Positions 11,577-26,904 of a DNA stretch of 64,000 nt are shown here, piece by piece. The notes beneath the pieces were generated by a model. It ran no database searches, was not told the DNA's origin, and worked only from the letters and a program-made list of their open reading frames with translations. The position numbers and the translations under genes were made by a program. This DNA comes from Verticillium longisporum (Eukaryota > Ascomycota > Sordariomycetes > Glomerellales > Plectosphaerellaceae): contig JAETXT010000007.1 of assembly GCA_019188255.1 (NCBI GenBank), forward strand, positions 124,001-188,000, written 5' to 3'. Positions within the stretch are counted from its first letter, which is position 1; each line of letters begins with the position of its first letter.

Positions 11577-12652
11577 AGACCGTTGCGCAGAAGTCACGGC
11601 GTCAGCGTCTCCTTGAGGTAGACCTATCGCCGGGTCCCTTGCACCTTTCGAAGCACCAAGCAACCTAACTACTTTTACGACACGAAAATCCTTACATCCA
11701 AGGGTTATGATTTTGGCAGTGGGGAATTGATACCCACGATACTATGGTCTGAGCATGGAGTTTGGCATTGCGGAGGCAGTTTATGTGTTGCTGCCTCTAT
11801 TATGGTTATCAATGGCGACTTGGAGAGATGCCGACTCGTCATGATTAGCTTAATACAATTTTTATCAATGCACGACTCGTTCCTTGGTGATACAGCATGA
11901 ACTGGTTCGACGCAAGAAATAAAGACGTGAATCAAAGCACAAAGTGAAGGTGAGCGAGGAGGTGAACTTTGCAAAATATCAGAATGAATGTTCATTTCGG
12001 TGAAGAGCAAACTAGCGATTACAGCTACAGTATTACGATTCAGAGTTGTAGACAACGATATACGGACCTCGATCTCCACAGGGTAAAAGGAGTCGCGGTG
12101 AGTGATGCGCCTTGCCGAAGCATCGATCTTCCTTGAGACAAAAATTGGGTTGTACCACGGGAGAGCAGGTACATCTCAGAGTGTAGTCAAGGGTTGGGAG
12201 GGGGAATGTGGGAAATAAGGCCATGGCTTGAGGCAAACAGAGCTGGGACACGTCGTCAGTAGGGGACGGCACATGGATTTGACTGAATTTGTTAGCCAAC
12301 GCAGAAAGCGCTGCGATGGTGGAAGAGTCGACCGTGGCAGTGGGGAGCGCAGCAGCGAGTAGCCGCCACTGTCGGCGAAAGGGGGAGCCTCCCACTGCTG
12401 GCCGACTCATGGGACACACCAAGTCTGGAGATCCCTCTAAAGTGCACAGATACACATCCGTCATGCCAGTCGCGGTGGAGGGACAGAGAAAGCCGAAGAC
12501 TCGCGAAAAAGGGAATTCCGTTTGTTCCGATGCATGCCCAGTTCCAGGATATGAGAGAGAACAGAGCCATCCGCAATCGACCAAAATCACTCCTGTCCCA
12601 AGTGTCATCATGCCAGCCCCTTCCATCATTCGTCGTCCTTTTGTCGCTGCAT
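11577..12652. other. Intergenic, 3' flanks of convergent genes
   Basis: About 1.1 kb between the microprotein stop and the eL32 stop. Nothing beyond scattered open frames without family resemblance. Confidence 0.5.
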
Positions 12653-13376
12653 TTACACCTCGGTCGTGACCTTGGCCTTGGGGTTGGTGACCTTGACGCC
12701 GAGTTGCTTGGCGCGGGAGATAATGTCGATGCGCTTCCTGGAGGAGACGCCGTGCGCGATCCTGCGGGGTTTTTGTTAGTACTTCTGCGTCGACCTTGGG
12801 AGGTGGGGAAGAATCCGAATTTTCGTCGTCGGAAATTGGAGTCCGGTGTGGACGTACTCAGCGGCGAAGGTGCGGTTGTGCATGAGGAGGAGCTCAACGT
12901 CGGAAACGTTGTTGACGAGGAATGCCTTGTGGCCGGAGGGCATCATGTACTTGGTCTTCTTGTTGGAGCCATAGCCGATCTGTCGTTCGAACTCTGCGTT
13001 AGTGGGCTTTCCTCTCGCAAGACCTCCCAGACAGAGCCTTTCTCGTCTCTTTCCGGGCCGTCGTCGTGACGGAAACGTACCGAGGGCATGGGCGCGGTAC
13101 CACGGAACCGACGGCGAACGCGGTTGTCGATACCCTTGGGCTTGCGCCAAGAGGGGTCGACACGCATGAAGCGGTCGCTCTGGTGGCGCTCGAAGCGCTT
13201 GGTGCCTGTTCCAACAATCCGTCAACAAGAGTCCTTTAACAGAGTCGTCCTCCATCGTCGACAATATCCGTTTGTGGCGGTCGTTTCGTCTCGGTCGGGG
13301 TGGGGGTTCAAGGCCGGTCGGCAAGGAGGAACCTACGCTTCTTCACGATGGGAACATGCTTCTTAGCGGCGACCAT
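12653..13376 (-). CDS. rpl32: 60S ribosomal protein eL32
   Basis: Four exons on the minus strand, 13376-13337, 13205-13081, 12979-12858 and 12761-12653, join without frame error to a 131-residue protein beginning [20 protein letters not shown] and ending in [26 protein letters not shown] and [20 protein letters not shown] are hallmark eL32 stretches, and the length matches the fungal family (about 130). It is a structural component of the large ribosomal subunit. The dense introns near the 5' end are usual for fungal ribosomal protein genes. Confidence 0.97.
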
Positions 13377-14049
13377 CTTGTTGAGAATGTCAGTACGATC
13401 GTCGAATGTGTGATTGTTGTTGTCGTGGGTGTCGTATCGTACCTTGACGGCAGTTTTCCCTGGGAGTTAGTTGACGTCGGAGTTCGTGGAGGCTGCAAGT
13501 GGGATTCAATGTCAAAAAGTTTTCCTCGTTCGCCTGGGTAATGTGTGTGGGCCGGGGTCCAATGGTTTGAGCCTGCCCTAGAGATGTTGCACGTGATGAG
13601 ATGGAGATCCGAGCTTGACCCATATCGATGAGTCAGCAGAAGAAGCAGAATTGTGTGCTCTGCAATGTGGGCATCGTTTTTCGAGATCCACATTCCTGTA
13701 GTGGGTCCTTAGACCTTGATGGGTGTTAGCCGTGCTGATTGATGGAATCAGTCCCAGATACAAGACGACGACGCTCCCTGTCGCCTGGTGATATTCGGGA
13801 TGAAGCTACTATGTCAATTGGCAACGCATGCCATCTACTTCGGAGGCTTCCGACAGTCAACACAAAGGCGACAATGACACAAAGCACGCTCAATATCAAC
13901 AAGGCTTGCCATCCATATCTCATGATATATCTACCCACGCCAATGTCCCTTCGTAATCATCATCAAGCTCCGAAGGCCCTACCTTCTAGCTCTCCCGTTT
14001 TCTATGGCCATACCTCTATCCATAACGAATGCCCAGCTTTCTCCATCAT
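13377..14049. other. Intergenic, upstream of eL32 and downstream of the DnaJ gene
   Basis: 670 bases that should contain the eL32 promoter and leader (minus strand) and the DnaJ 3' UTR. No separate gene seen. Confidence 0.5.
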
Positions 14050-15479
14050 TTACTGCTGCTGGCACTGCGGTTGGCCTTCGTCTTCGTCAACATCCTCCCA
14101 CTGTCCGCCGCCGCCGCCACCGTGACGAGCGCCCATCTAGTTGATCTTGATCAGTAATGTTCCAACGTCACAAAAGGGTTCAGCTTACCTCTGCCAAGTC
14201 CGCGTCAGACTCATAGTCAACATCGTCAACCTCCTCGGCCTTGATGGGCTCGGGAGCAGGAGGCAACAGTTTTGCCAGAGCCTCGTGCTCCTTGTCGTCC
14301 TTCAGCCAGTCGTTCTCAGGGAACTCAACGTTGGCGATCAGGTAGAGATCACCCTTCAACTCGCCCTTCTTCATCGGCATGCCCTCGCCGGGCACCTTCA
14401 GCACGTCGCCAGGGCGAATAATCTTGCCGCGAGGCCTGTCGATGTGGATGCCACGGCCGTCGAGGTGAGTCAGCACAACACGGGAGAACCCGCCCAGAGC
14501 CTCGCCCAGCGTAATGTTGAGCTCCGCAGACAAATCGTGCCCTTCGCGCGTGAAGACGTCGTGAGGCTCCTCGGCCAACTCGAAAACAATATCGCCAGGC
14601 GTCTGGTCCGGCAGCTGGTCGGCCTCGCCCTCGATGACGATCCTCTCGCCGTTCATGGAGCCGCGCGGGATGTAAATCTCAAGCACCTTCTTCTCGGACG
14701 TTGTGCGCTTGCCCTTGCACTTCTTGCAGCGGTCCTTCTCCTTGATCTGGTTGCCGGAACCCTCGCAGCGGTCGCAGACGACGGTGGCGCGGCGCACCAT
14801 GCCGGGGCCGATCTGCTGGAACGCCTCGGACATGCCGGCGCCCTGGCACTTTTCGCACTTTGTGGGCTTGACGCTCGGCTTGGCGCCAGAGCCCTTGCAG
14901 GTGCCGCAGACGATCTGCTTGTCGGCGGAGAACTTGACAGTCTTGCCCTTGTAGAGCTCCTCCAGGGACACCCTGTATTCCTGCTCTTCGTCGGGACCGC
15001 GGCGCGGCCTCTGGGGACCGCCGCCAGGGCCTCCAGGACCGCCAGGACCGCCCATGCCGAAGCCGAACATCTGGGACAGGATGTCGTTGAGGTCGACCTC
15101 CGGGCCGCCGGGACCACCTCGTCCGTCGAAGGCGGCCATGCCGTGGGTGTCGTACATGTGGCGCTTCTCCTCATCGCGGAGGATCTCGTAGGCTTGCGTG
15201 ACGGACTTGAACTTTGCTTCGGACTCTTCACGGATGTCTTCGGAGACCTTGTCAGGGTGGTGTTGCAGAGCGGCCTGTTTTCATGATTGTTAAATTGTGT
15301 TCTCCTTCTATGTGATGTTGTTTTGTTGCTGACCTTGCGGTACGCCTTCTTGATCTGGTCGGGTGTCGCAGTCTTATCGACACCGAGGAGACCTGGATAA
15401 GCGTCAGAGAAGATCCACCACATTTCCTGCCATTGTGAAACGTACCGTAGAGGTCGAGATCTTCTTCTCCAAAGTCCAT
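14050..15479 (-). CDS. Type I DnaJ/Hsp40 co-chaperone, Ydj1-like, with C-terminal CaaX box
   Basis: Exons 15479-15446, 15392-15334, 15274-14189 and 14136-14050 encode 421 residues. In order: J domain with HPD at residues 37-39, Gly-rich linker (GGPGG repeats, about 104-120), a zinc-finger domain with four CxxCxGxx repeats (about 154-220: CGTCKGSG, CEKCQGAG, CDRCEGSG, CKKCKGKR), substrate-binding C-terminal domain, and a last small exon ending in QCQQQ. The final four residues, CQQQ, form a CaaX-type farnesylation signal like CASQ of yeast Ydj1. The protein would stimulate Hsp70 ATPase and help with folding and organelle import. The last intron matters: reading through it gives a protein ending in EVS without the lipid anchor. 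Confidence 0.95.
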
Positions 15480-17876
<2,397 letters not shown>

Positions 17877-18571
17877 ATGGACCGGCTACCTAGTTAGATG
17901 GAGCAGGCTGGCGGTTGGGTCGGTGGGCATGAAAGGGGGGCTTGTTCGTCGCGTGTCTGTCGGCCTATACCTTGTATCATAGTCTGTTCATTATTGTAAA
18001 GTATAAGGTGTCTCGACGGGAGCACTGCCGCAATATCACGGGTTGCACGTCATCTCGTCGCAATTGGTAAACGAGGTCATGATGCCGCGCTCATCCACCA
18101 CAAAACACTGTGCGTTTCACATCACGGGGGAACACGTCATGGAGCACGCACCTTAAAACCGCACAATGGACAGAATCGTCTTTCACGACAACAGCACGTA
18201 CGAGTTATTACGGGTAGCTACCTCCCTCGCACCACACACGCGCGCGCACGCACTCGATGATCGGGGCGAAATCCCTTCACAGTACCACACCTACATCCGA
18301 AACACATGACACTTGGTCCAGTCCAGGAAAACACCGCTCCGCCCACCCCCCCTTTGTCCTCCCCCTTCCCCAATTCTATGTAGTTGGATGCAATCCAAAG
18401 AAAAAGTCAAGAACAGTTCATTGCAATTTTCTTGCATATGCCATCGAGCCAGCTCTAAGGTGGCTCTTTCTCTCTCTCGCTTGCCCTGCCGGGCTTAGTT
18501 GTTTCATTACGTCGTAAAAGATAATGGTGGTGCGACCAGCCAGCCTCGTGGCGGCGCTGGGTATCGTCCGT
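17877..18571. other. Intergenic, 3' flanks of convergent genes
   Basis: 695 bases between the stop codons of the synthetase and noxR. No gene or repeat of note. Confidence 0.5.
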
Positions 18572-20531
18572 CTACAGCTCCTGGATCCAAATCTGTCATG
18601 TCGAGTTAGTGGTCGTACTCATCATTGCTTCGTGGAGACTCAAACATACCTCCATCTTGCCGATCTCTTGCCTTGTCCTCCTCGCAATAGCCTTGGAGCT
18701 CATGATGACCATCTCGAGGTCATCTTGATCGCCCATAGTGATCATGTCGCCGTTCGGGCCACCATCGTCGTCGCGGACTGTAATCTTGAATCGCCTGCGC
18801 AGTCCAAACTTATCACGGATCCTGTCAACCAGATCGGTGAACTCTATCGCCGTGCCGATCATGATGTACCGCACATCCTCGGCGTGAACCTTAACGCGGA
18901 CCTTTCGGACATCGGGCCTCCGTGACGCCCCACGGCCGCCAGATGATGTCGAGTTGGTGCCCATGCGCCGGGGGGGTTGTTGGAGACCATTTCAAAGTCG
19001 CCCTCGTCGAAGGACCCGTCATCGTAGTCAGACCCCTCATCCTCTTCCTCGATATACCGCTGCTGCTGTTGCGGGCGACGAGAAGGGCCCCGGCTGCTGC
19101 GACCGCCCTGGTACATATCGTACAGCTCGTCGGGATAGGCATCACCACCTTCCTCGTCGTCCCGCATGTTGCGGCGCTGCTGGTCACGACGGGAGTAGCC
19201 TCGAGCAGGTGTAGAGCTGGCGGAACGTGTGGCGTTGGTGGGTCGGCGTTCCGGTGGGCTTGATGTCTTCTCGTATCTGTTGTTGCCAGCCGAGGTGTCG
19301 ATGTTGAGCTTTGCGAGTTGAGGCTTCGGCCCGTTACGAACAGACTGGCCTCGAGTCATCTGGCCGCTCGCGTTGCCGTTTCCACTGCCGCCGCTGCCGC
19401 CGCCACTACCGCCGCTTGCCCTGTCATTGCCCGGGGGCGGCGTGGGTGGTAAGACATTGCGATTGTTGTCGGTTGATCGGGACTGGATGCCGGGCTTAAT
19501 GAGATTCGTAGCGGCATAGGAAATGTTGTCGGCTGGGCGGTCGTCCTTGACGGCTTGTCTTTGTTGCTGCAGGCGCAGAGTCAGTACGATCAAGGACAAA
19601 ATGAACTTTGGGAAATCGCTTACCGTCTTCATCTCCGAGCCAGCAAAGCCAGTGAAGGCATTAGCACGGTCAGAGGCGGCCACGAGGCGAGCCTTGCCGA
19701 GGTAATCTTTTGTCTTCAGATTGCGGACCTTGGCTTCGTTTGGCCTGTAGACGACGCCGACAGGAATGGAGAAAACTGTATAGCCCTGTGATATGTTAGT
19801 TCACGCCCTACCACCCAGTCCTGCTGATTGCGTACCTCTGCCTCCTCCTTGATAGCCTCGTCGATGACGTTGTGGTCCTCAACAACCTTCTCCTTTACTG
19901 CATATGACAGGTCCTGCATGCCGGCATCCTTTTGTTGGAGATAGATGTAGCAGAGACCGCGGTTGAAGAGAACTTCGCAAGAGTAAAGCTTGAAAAGAAG
20001 GCCGAGTTGCGCATAATCGATCATTGTGTTGCCTCGGAGATAAAGCAGGGTGTCGTTGAAGTTGGCCAAGGCCTCCTCGAAGTCACCGAGGAGAAAGTTG
20101 GAGACGCCTTGTTGGAAGTACGCGACGGCGAGATATTGGTCGAGTCGAATGGCGCGCTGGTAGCACTCAACCTAGGGCCAACGTATTAGCAAGCACGGCC
20201 AAAAGGGGTGCTTTGGTGGGACGGCACGTACAGCTTTCTCGTGCTCTCCCAAGGTCGCATGGATCACGCCCATATTGAAAAGGATCTTGGATGTGTCGGC
20301 AATCTTGTCAAACTCGCCCAATGAGTCGTCGAATTCATTGTTGTCATAACGGGCCAAGGCCGTCACCCAGGTTTCGATTTCCTGTAGGACTGCATGTCAG
20401 CGAACTGGTCCTGGATTGAGGGGCACATCCTGCTCGTCCAGTGCTTGCTTCCCTGATGTTCCCCCCCCACCAACACAAAGCAAGGCTTAATGGCGATCGA
20501 ATCCGGAGTTACGTACCTGTTTCAACGACAT
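18572..20531 (-). CDS. noxR: NADPH oxidase regulator NoxR (p67phox-like), frame broken once near the PB1 domain
   Basis: Exons 20531-20517, 20381-20232, 20171-19836, 19785-19624, 19566-18650 and 18592-18572. The N-terminal half has TPR repeats (for example KILFNMGVIHATLGEHEKAV and VLFNRGLCYIYLQQKDAG). The Nox activation motif GYTVFSIPVGVVYRP starts at residue 168. A long Pro/Gly/Ser/Asn-rich disordered part follows, and then a C-terminal PB1 domain (RVKVHAEDVRYIMIG, MGDQDDLEMVI) before the last exon IWIQEL. NoxR binds Rac and activates NoxA/NoxB in hyphal development. In exon 5 the frame slips at the C7 run (18970-18976 on plus): EMVSNN continues into a wrong frame, while RRMGTNSTSSGG-PB1 needs one more C. 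With that base the protein is about 533 residues, normal for the family. Confidence 0.93.
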
Positions 20532-23500
20532 TGTGTTACTGGACCGTGGATAATAATCCGCGGAAAGTCTTTGATGGAAGCAGCTGTGCAGGCATACGGT
20601 CGCTTCTGCGACAAACCGACCGTGGTCGTGAGGTCAAGATGCTGGTGGTCGTGAGAGAGGCGGGAGGAAACGGGCAGGTGGACGACGGGCTGGCGTAAGG
20701 TTGGGGCGGTTAGGTTATAGAGGGGCTTTCAGGGCTTATTAGGTGGCCACTGGTCTAAGCCTCGTGCCGTTTCGCTGGCCGTGCACTAAGTAAAGGACCC
20801 GATCGGTATGGTCAATGTAGGAACTTTCCCCGCCCCTCGCTTGGGCCGACAACTGGGTAGAAATCGGCTGGGTCTCGTGGTCTGGTCTTGGCAAAAGGAA
20901 TCGGGCGGCGGCAAAGGCCGTGGTGGGAAATTGCAATTGCAGCGGTGCTCGATTGAGAGTCAAGAGCGCTGAAAGGAGTGGCTGCTCGAGGGCTCAGACG
21001 CGAAAGCCGATGAGACAGTAGCAAGTGGTGGATCCGAAGAAGTCCCAAGAACAGACAAGTGTCTCGGGTGTATGTGGTTGTGCCTCGCAAGATCACCGGA
21101 TTGTCCGAAGGTGATATGAAGGAATTATTAGCTGAGTAGAATCCGGGTCGACCGAGATAATCAGGCGCAGTCCGAAGCGAGATACCAAGACAATAACTGT
21201 CGGGGCGGCCCTGTTGTCAAATCGGGTCTAATTAGATGGGCAAAGTTGCTTGGGACCAGTTGTCACGGACAGTAGCGTCTTGGGGGGCCGGTCCTGAGCG
21301 TGCGTGGTTCGATAGTCTGTCGAGGTGGAGCGTGATGTCAAGAATCGAAATGGAGAGAAGTTGACTGTGCGGCGTGGCCAAGAAAGGTGACGAGAAGATA
21401 GCTCTTGCAGATGAGCTTGCTAAAAATGAGCGTGAATGAATGGATGTTGTGACGAGAAGCCAGCGCCTACGGAAAGGAGGGTACGAAAGAGAATGAGGAA
21501 TGGAACAACGGAAGTGTTGGGCGGCTCGCGGGCCAGGGGATTGGGTGCTGGGCGTATATCATGCAAGGTCGCTCCGAGAGAGCCCACGGCGACTGATGTT
21601 CTGCCGGGCCTTCTCTCCGAGAGAAACGTCGAACGCCCTGCGCTTTGGTGCTTGGCCCGGAAAGAAGTGACAGGGGCAGGGGGTCCTCGTTTCTTCTCGA
21701 CTCTGGACGGAGAGGCGAGAGGGCTGCCAAGAGGGGTCCCCGTCCCGTTGAAGTCTCGTAGCTCGTCTGTGCCAGGGGCTGTCGCGTTCTCCAGCGGGAG
21801 TGATCAGTGGGACCATCAATGGCGACACAATTCACTTGTGCAACCCTTTGCGTCAAAGGGGAGGGCCTTGAGCAATAGTCGAGTCTTGACAGGAGTTGAT
21901 AGCGCGCTTCGATCGATATCGTCTGAAGATCTGTAGTTCTTCTAAGCTCGTGAGCCCTTGCAAGTCTCCTTTCGGCAATCATGTGGCGGAAAGAAACGCG
22001 TTTTTTCTCGATATGGTTGTCAAGTTGACTGTTTTCTGGAGAAATCGAACCACTTTGCACAACTCATCGCCAGATACAGATGAAAGATGTGCTCACCATC
22101 GAATGTTGGCAAGATGCGTGCCACTCCACCACCACGGGATGGACAGGAGCCTGGCACGAGGGGTCAAGATGACGGGCTCGGATCGGCTCCATTGGTCCCA
22201 GGCTGCGCGACGCAGGCAAGATCGTGGCTGGTGTCACGGACGGCCGGGGGTGCTGCACCATCAGTGACTGTAAGGACCGTGAGAGCCCAAGGACAACCCC
22301 TGGACGAAGGCACGGCGAGCCCTGGCCCTGTCGGTTCCCATGCAGAACGCGTTGCAGCAGCCGGCCGAACCCCACCGGTTGGCCGTGCGCTGCCGGCGCC
22401 TCGGACGCCTATTGCTTCAGGGGCCAAGGGCGCGTAAAAGGAGCTAAGTGTTCGTCACGGCGCGGGCCACCACCAGGTGGGGGAAAAGACGTTGACAGGG
22501 CAGGCAGCCCAAGGAAGCACTATGCCCTCAGGAGACCGCAGGCCCAAGCGTACGGATTGCTTGTTCACAGCCCGGTGGCTGGCCTTCGCACCAAGTAGAT
22601 TCAACTGGCCAACTCGCGTGCACACGATTGTGCTCGAGGAAAAGTAAGACTGAGTCCCTGCAAGCGTTGGTCCCGTCAGCTCCTTCAAGACCCGAAAGGC
22701 CGGGCCGCATGTCTGGCGTGCTGTCTGTCAATGACGATACGGCTGTAAGCGCCGAGGCGTCTGTGTGACCACGATGTTGGCCGGCATCGAGGCGGCGGTC
22801 TATCGATAGGATCGGTCACAAAGGGCCATGCATGGTGCCTCTAGCCTGCCCACTGATTCGGTAGCTGAAGACAACAACAGGATCAATATCACATCGCCTC
22901 TGTTGTTGCCAAAACAGAACGTCACGATGCGCGCCGGCATCCCAAGCACAGGATATAGTCGCAAGCCACATGCAAGAGGACCGACGTTGGGAACACAGGC
23001 TGTTGGTCGACAGACCCGCTTTCAATCCGCGTGGTTCCTGCATTGGGTCGCTGTTGTGCGAGCCAACTTGAACCAGACGACGGGGACTGGGGACAGGCAG
23101 ATACAGTAGCGTTGCCTCTTACGGCACAGCTTTGCCGCGTGTGGTTGGTTGATGATCGGGATGCCCGTCGCGGCATTGGGATCACGACACCCTGAAAAGT
23201 CTGGTACGTGGTGTTTCGGAGGTGGTGAGTTGTCCTCGGACGTCGTCGGGAGTCCATCATTTTCTTTTCTTCAGACTTCCAATAAGGAGATAGGGCTGCT
23301 CCCTACATTGGATTGTGTGCTTGACACTGCACTGCAATTCTGTTGTCGTTGATGTCGAGTCGGAAGTTGAGTTGCAATCAGGGTTCGTGCTCATGGCCCA
23401 TGGTCCAGAGACGCCTGCCTGCCCCGACTGACATCTCTGTCTGTGGGGCTGGAATGTGTGGGGATCCTGCCCGATGCTGATGAAAGGACCAACCCCTGTC

Positions 23501-25255
23501 GACCTGTGCCGTACCGAAGGTGCCATCAAGCACCTACCTACCTAGGTACCTAATCACTGCAATGATCAAGACCCAAAGCATCACAGATCGGGAGAATTCC
23601 CAGATCGTCTCTTCATCCCGAGTCGTCCATCCTTGTCAGCAGGACGTCACAGACATCTCGAAACTCAACCATCCTTCAGCCTGTTTTGCATTTTCTGCCC
23701 TGCCGTGTGCAGCCCCGCTCGGAGGGCGCCTCCGAAACAGGGGTCAGTGTTCCGGCTGGAAGCCTTCCAACGCCATGTCACGGGTGCGATTGACCATTCG
23801 AACAAGTCCCAACAGCTTGCACCTCATTGAGCTGGCGGGTCGCGAGGAGAGAACTTCTTCCTGTTGTACAGCATGACGGGATGAAGCAGCGTTTCTTCTC
23901 GGATGTTTTCAGTAAAAGTGGACAGCGGATTTGCCGAGCGTTGTGCGCCAGGCATATTCACTGGTGATGGACATTGAGACGGTCCTGTCGCATGCATCAC
24001 CACAAACAGTCTCCAAATCGCCGACGTTGCCAAGACCAAGATGATCATCACACACCACACCGTGAAGTCGGCAGTCCCTGGAGCGACGTCTCTCCCTGGC
24101 CGTTACACTAGCCTGGCACTGGTGATAACGGTCTCCAGCTCAAGGTTATCTCGTCTGTTCTCACTACCGGCCTTCGATCCGTGCACTCTCGCAGGCCCCC
24201 TTACTAGCCGGCTGTCAAACTGGCGGCGAACGCCACCTATAGCACGTAACGAGAGCAGAACGCCGGTCCTCAAACCACCAAGCCCGCGGATTGCTGGCTG
24301 TGCGGGTGGATGACAGGTTGGCGACGTCCTGGTAGTGCTCTAGGGCTGGCCCCTGGTTTGACACCCTCGTCTCACATTCCCCATCACAATTATGGCGTTC
24401 GGGTTATAGAACCCAGCCAGTGATGTATGGGACGAAGCATCCAGGTGGTCGTTTTGGGCACACTACCTTGGCAGGGCCAGAATGATTTCAGCTCGTGGTC
24501 TCAATAGTGTCAAGTGAAGCGCTCAACCTCAGACAAACGTTCCCGCTGGAAGCCACGCTCACCGTACATAGAAAAAAAGCGGCGTCCGTCCTCCGACAGA
24601 CATTCTTCTGCCTCACCGAACCGCTCTATGGTTTCGCAGCGGGCCAGTCTCGGCAGCGTCGATCCCCTGTCTATCCGGACAGAGGAGGCGCTCTTGGCAT
24701 CTCAGGAGGAAGGGCCCTATCCAGATCCCAGAATTTTACTGCTTCAGGTGTATGGAGGAGATCGTGAGCTGGAGATGTCGATCAAGATGCACCGCGAAAC
24801 AAGAACCACGGCTTACCCTATCCGTGGAGTTTCCATTGCCCTTGGGGGTGTTTTCGAAACCAATGCGAGCCAATGCCCTGTAAAGCAAACTCACGAATCG
24901 TTTGGCTTCCGCTGCTCCTTGATGTTCCCGTCGATCTACAGAATCACCTAGAACAATATCGTTAGGTGAAGGCCGTTTTCGTCCCGAACATCGGAACTGA
25001 GTTGAATTGTGCTACGCGGCTGAGCTCAAGATTGTTGACGTGTGGGTAAGGCTCACTCAAGGCTTGCCCATCCACTTGTTGGCAGTTTTGGCCCTACAGA
25101 GCAGTCTGAAGGCAGTTGCCACCTGCCAAGTTACATGCGACAACTCTTGGAACATAACAGACGAACCATCACCAAGTGCCATCGGATCAATGAGCAATGT
25201 CTCCAACAACTGCGCTTAATACTTGCGTTCTATTACGTTCACAACAGAACTAATA
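20532..25255. other. 4.7-kb region without a supported gene
   Basis: Starts with the noxR promoter and leader. Open frames up to 197 codons exist (21467-22060, -; 24514-24951, +), but none has a recognised domain. The palindrome TACCTAGGTA occurs at 23539-23548. Base composition is close to the rest of the window, so RIP-decayed transposon sequence is not evident. Confidence 0.4.
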
Positions 25256-26449
25256 TCAGAGCATCCCCTTCTTGACTTCATCCTGCCTCTCCTCCCACAA
25301 CGTCTTGCCCGTGCACGAGCAAACCGTCTTGTCATTATCCCACATGCCGGCGCTCCTCGCAACCACACCAACAAGCGTATCCGCATCGTTCTTCAACGGC
25401 GCTGCAGCGTCATCCTGCTTGGAGACGACCATGGCACGACCGATAATCTCCCAAATATGGAAAGGGTGGTTCAGGAACGCGCTTGCTTTGCCGTCCTTGT
25501 CGACAGTAAAGCTGCCCAGTTCGCCTTTGGGCGAGCCCCCTTCCTTGCCCTCCGTCCACATGCCACCGGTTGAGGCGGCGCCGTCGTGAAGATCCCCGGA
25601 CGACCGAATGGTCGCTCGGTAGGTGCCGGGCGTGACACCGCGCACCGTCAGGTCGATCAGAGTTGTTGTGGGTGAGACCTGGACCATCCTGGCGAGGCCC
25701 CTGACCTCGCGCTTGCGACCGTCATCGGGAGTTTCTGCAGAAGAGACTTCACTCGGCTGGTAGAAAGACTCAAGGATACTGACAGCCGCACCTAACAAGA
25801 GTTGTCAGTCTGCGCGTGAACCTTGATCACAGGAGGGAACGTGCACAGGGGGGTGACACAGCATCATCGTTTAGGGGAGGTGAGAAACTCAAAGATCGAC
25901 GAGGCAGTGAATAAACGACGTTGGCGCAAAAGGGGGCAAGCGAAATGGTTGCATGCGTCTCGGGAGGGTAAACAGGCGAGTTTGCACCTACTGTTTGATG
26001 CGCCTGATCCTCGAAGGATGGCGTCCCTCCCCGTCGCCTGGATCGCGTCTACGATGGCCGAGGGGGCGGCTGGGCGTTTGCACATCGGGGTCAGCGACGG
26101 AAATCGTAGGTTGAGAAGCCACCGATAAGGTTCTTCTGAGGCAAGCCGACATACCTGTGCCTTCTACCGAAACGAGCTGGTCTTTAAGATTGGCGTCGAC
26201 CTTGGTGATGCCCTTCAGCTGGTAGAGGGAATCTGAAACGGCCTTGACGCAGCTGTCACATGTCATGTGGACAGCGAAGAGTGTCTAGGCATCTTGCTAT
26301 CAGTCGTCACTCAGCCAGGCGAGTTTGCTGTTAAGGATTGCCATGAATGTTGCTCTGAATTGTTTCCGTGTTCCAAGGTTGACCAAATGGCTTGTTGGAC
26401 ATGACAGTGATGTAATGTGGCTCACCTGAAATGAGTGGACTGCCGTCAT
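25256..26449 (-). CDS. ccs1: Copper chaperone for Cu/Zn superoxide dismutase
   Basis: Exons 26449-26426, 26284-26155, 26069-25992 and 25791-25256 give 255 residues, close to yeast Ccs1/Lys7 (249). Domain 1 starts MTAVHSFQTLFAVHMTCDSC, whose MxCxxC motif (residues 15-20) binds Cu(I). Domain 2 is SOD1-like (HPFHIWEIIGRAMVVS and related strands) but lacks a full set of catalytic metal ligands, as expected. Domain 3 carries the copper-transfer pair C235-S-C237. The protein inserts copper and the disulfide into SOD1 in the cytosol and intermembrane space. It is transcribed divergently from the uL13m gene. Confidence 0.95.
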
Positions 26450-26904
26450 TTTGAGATGGCCAGTCTTTGTGCTTTGGAGCAGAGATCGATAGTTGTTTAA
26501 AAAATCAGAAAGGCAATAGACCATAGTCTAGTCACGGTATGAGGTGATTCGCAGGTGGAGTATATCTAGTGAGCGCATGAGTCCTTTTCATCATGATGCC
26601 GGAGTTGCTTTGAAATCGCCTTATGGTCCACGGCTCCGGCCTTCGGTCTCCGCAGCTGTCACCGGTTGGTGTGTCCGAGGCAATCGTGCACCTCAACCAC
26701 GTGACCAGTGTCTGCTGAGTCATCCGCGCAGATCTCAATCGCATGAGCTTGGCACCAAACTTTCTGTATGGCATCACGGCCATCCACGCCAACAAGCTCA
26801 ACGACGACCTGCGACGGAGTCCTCCCAACGACATTAAAGCGCACGCTTCACGCCAACTACGTACCGCACGGTTCATGAGGGTTCGGCCCTTCAGGTAGCC
26901 CATC
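26450..26904. promoter_or_regulatory. Divergent promoter, ccs1 / uL13m
   Basis: 455 bases between two divergent ATGs. No motif stood out beyond general promoter sequence. Confidence 0.4.

Noticed and set aside
14141..15286. 381-codon plus-strand open frame
   Set aside because: Exact antisense of the DnaJ coding exon; long open frames arise there from GC-rich codon bias.
20532..25255. RIP-mutated transposon
   Set aside because: Base composition is ordinary and there are no TpA-rich decayed transposase or reverse-transcriptase traces or terminal repeats.
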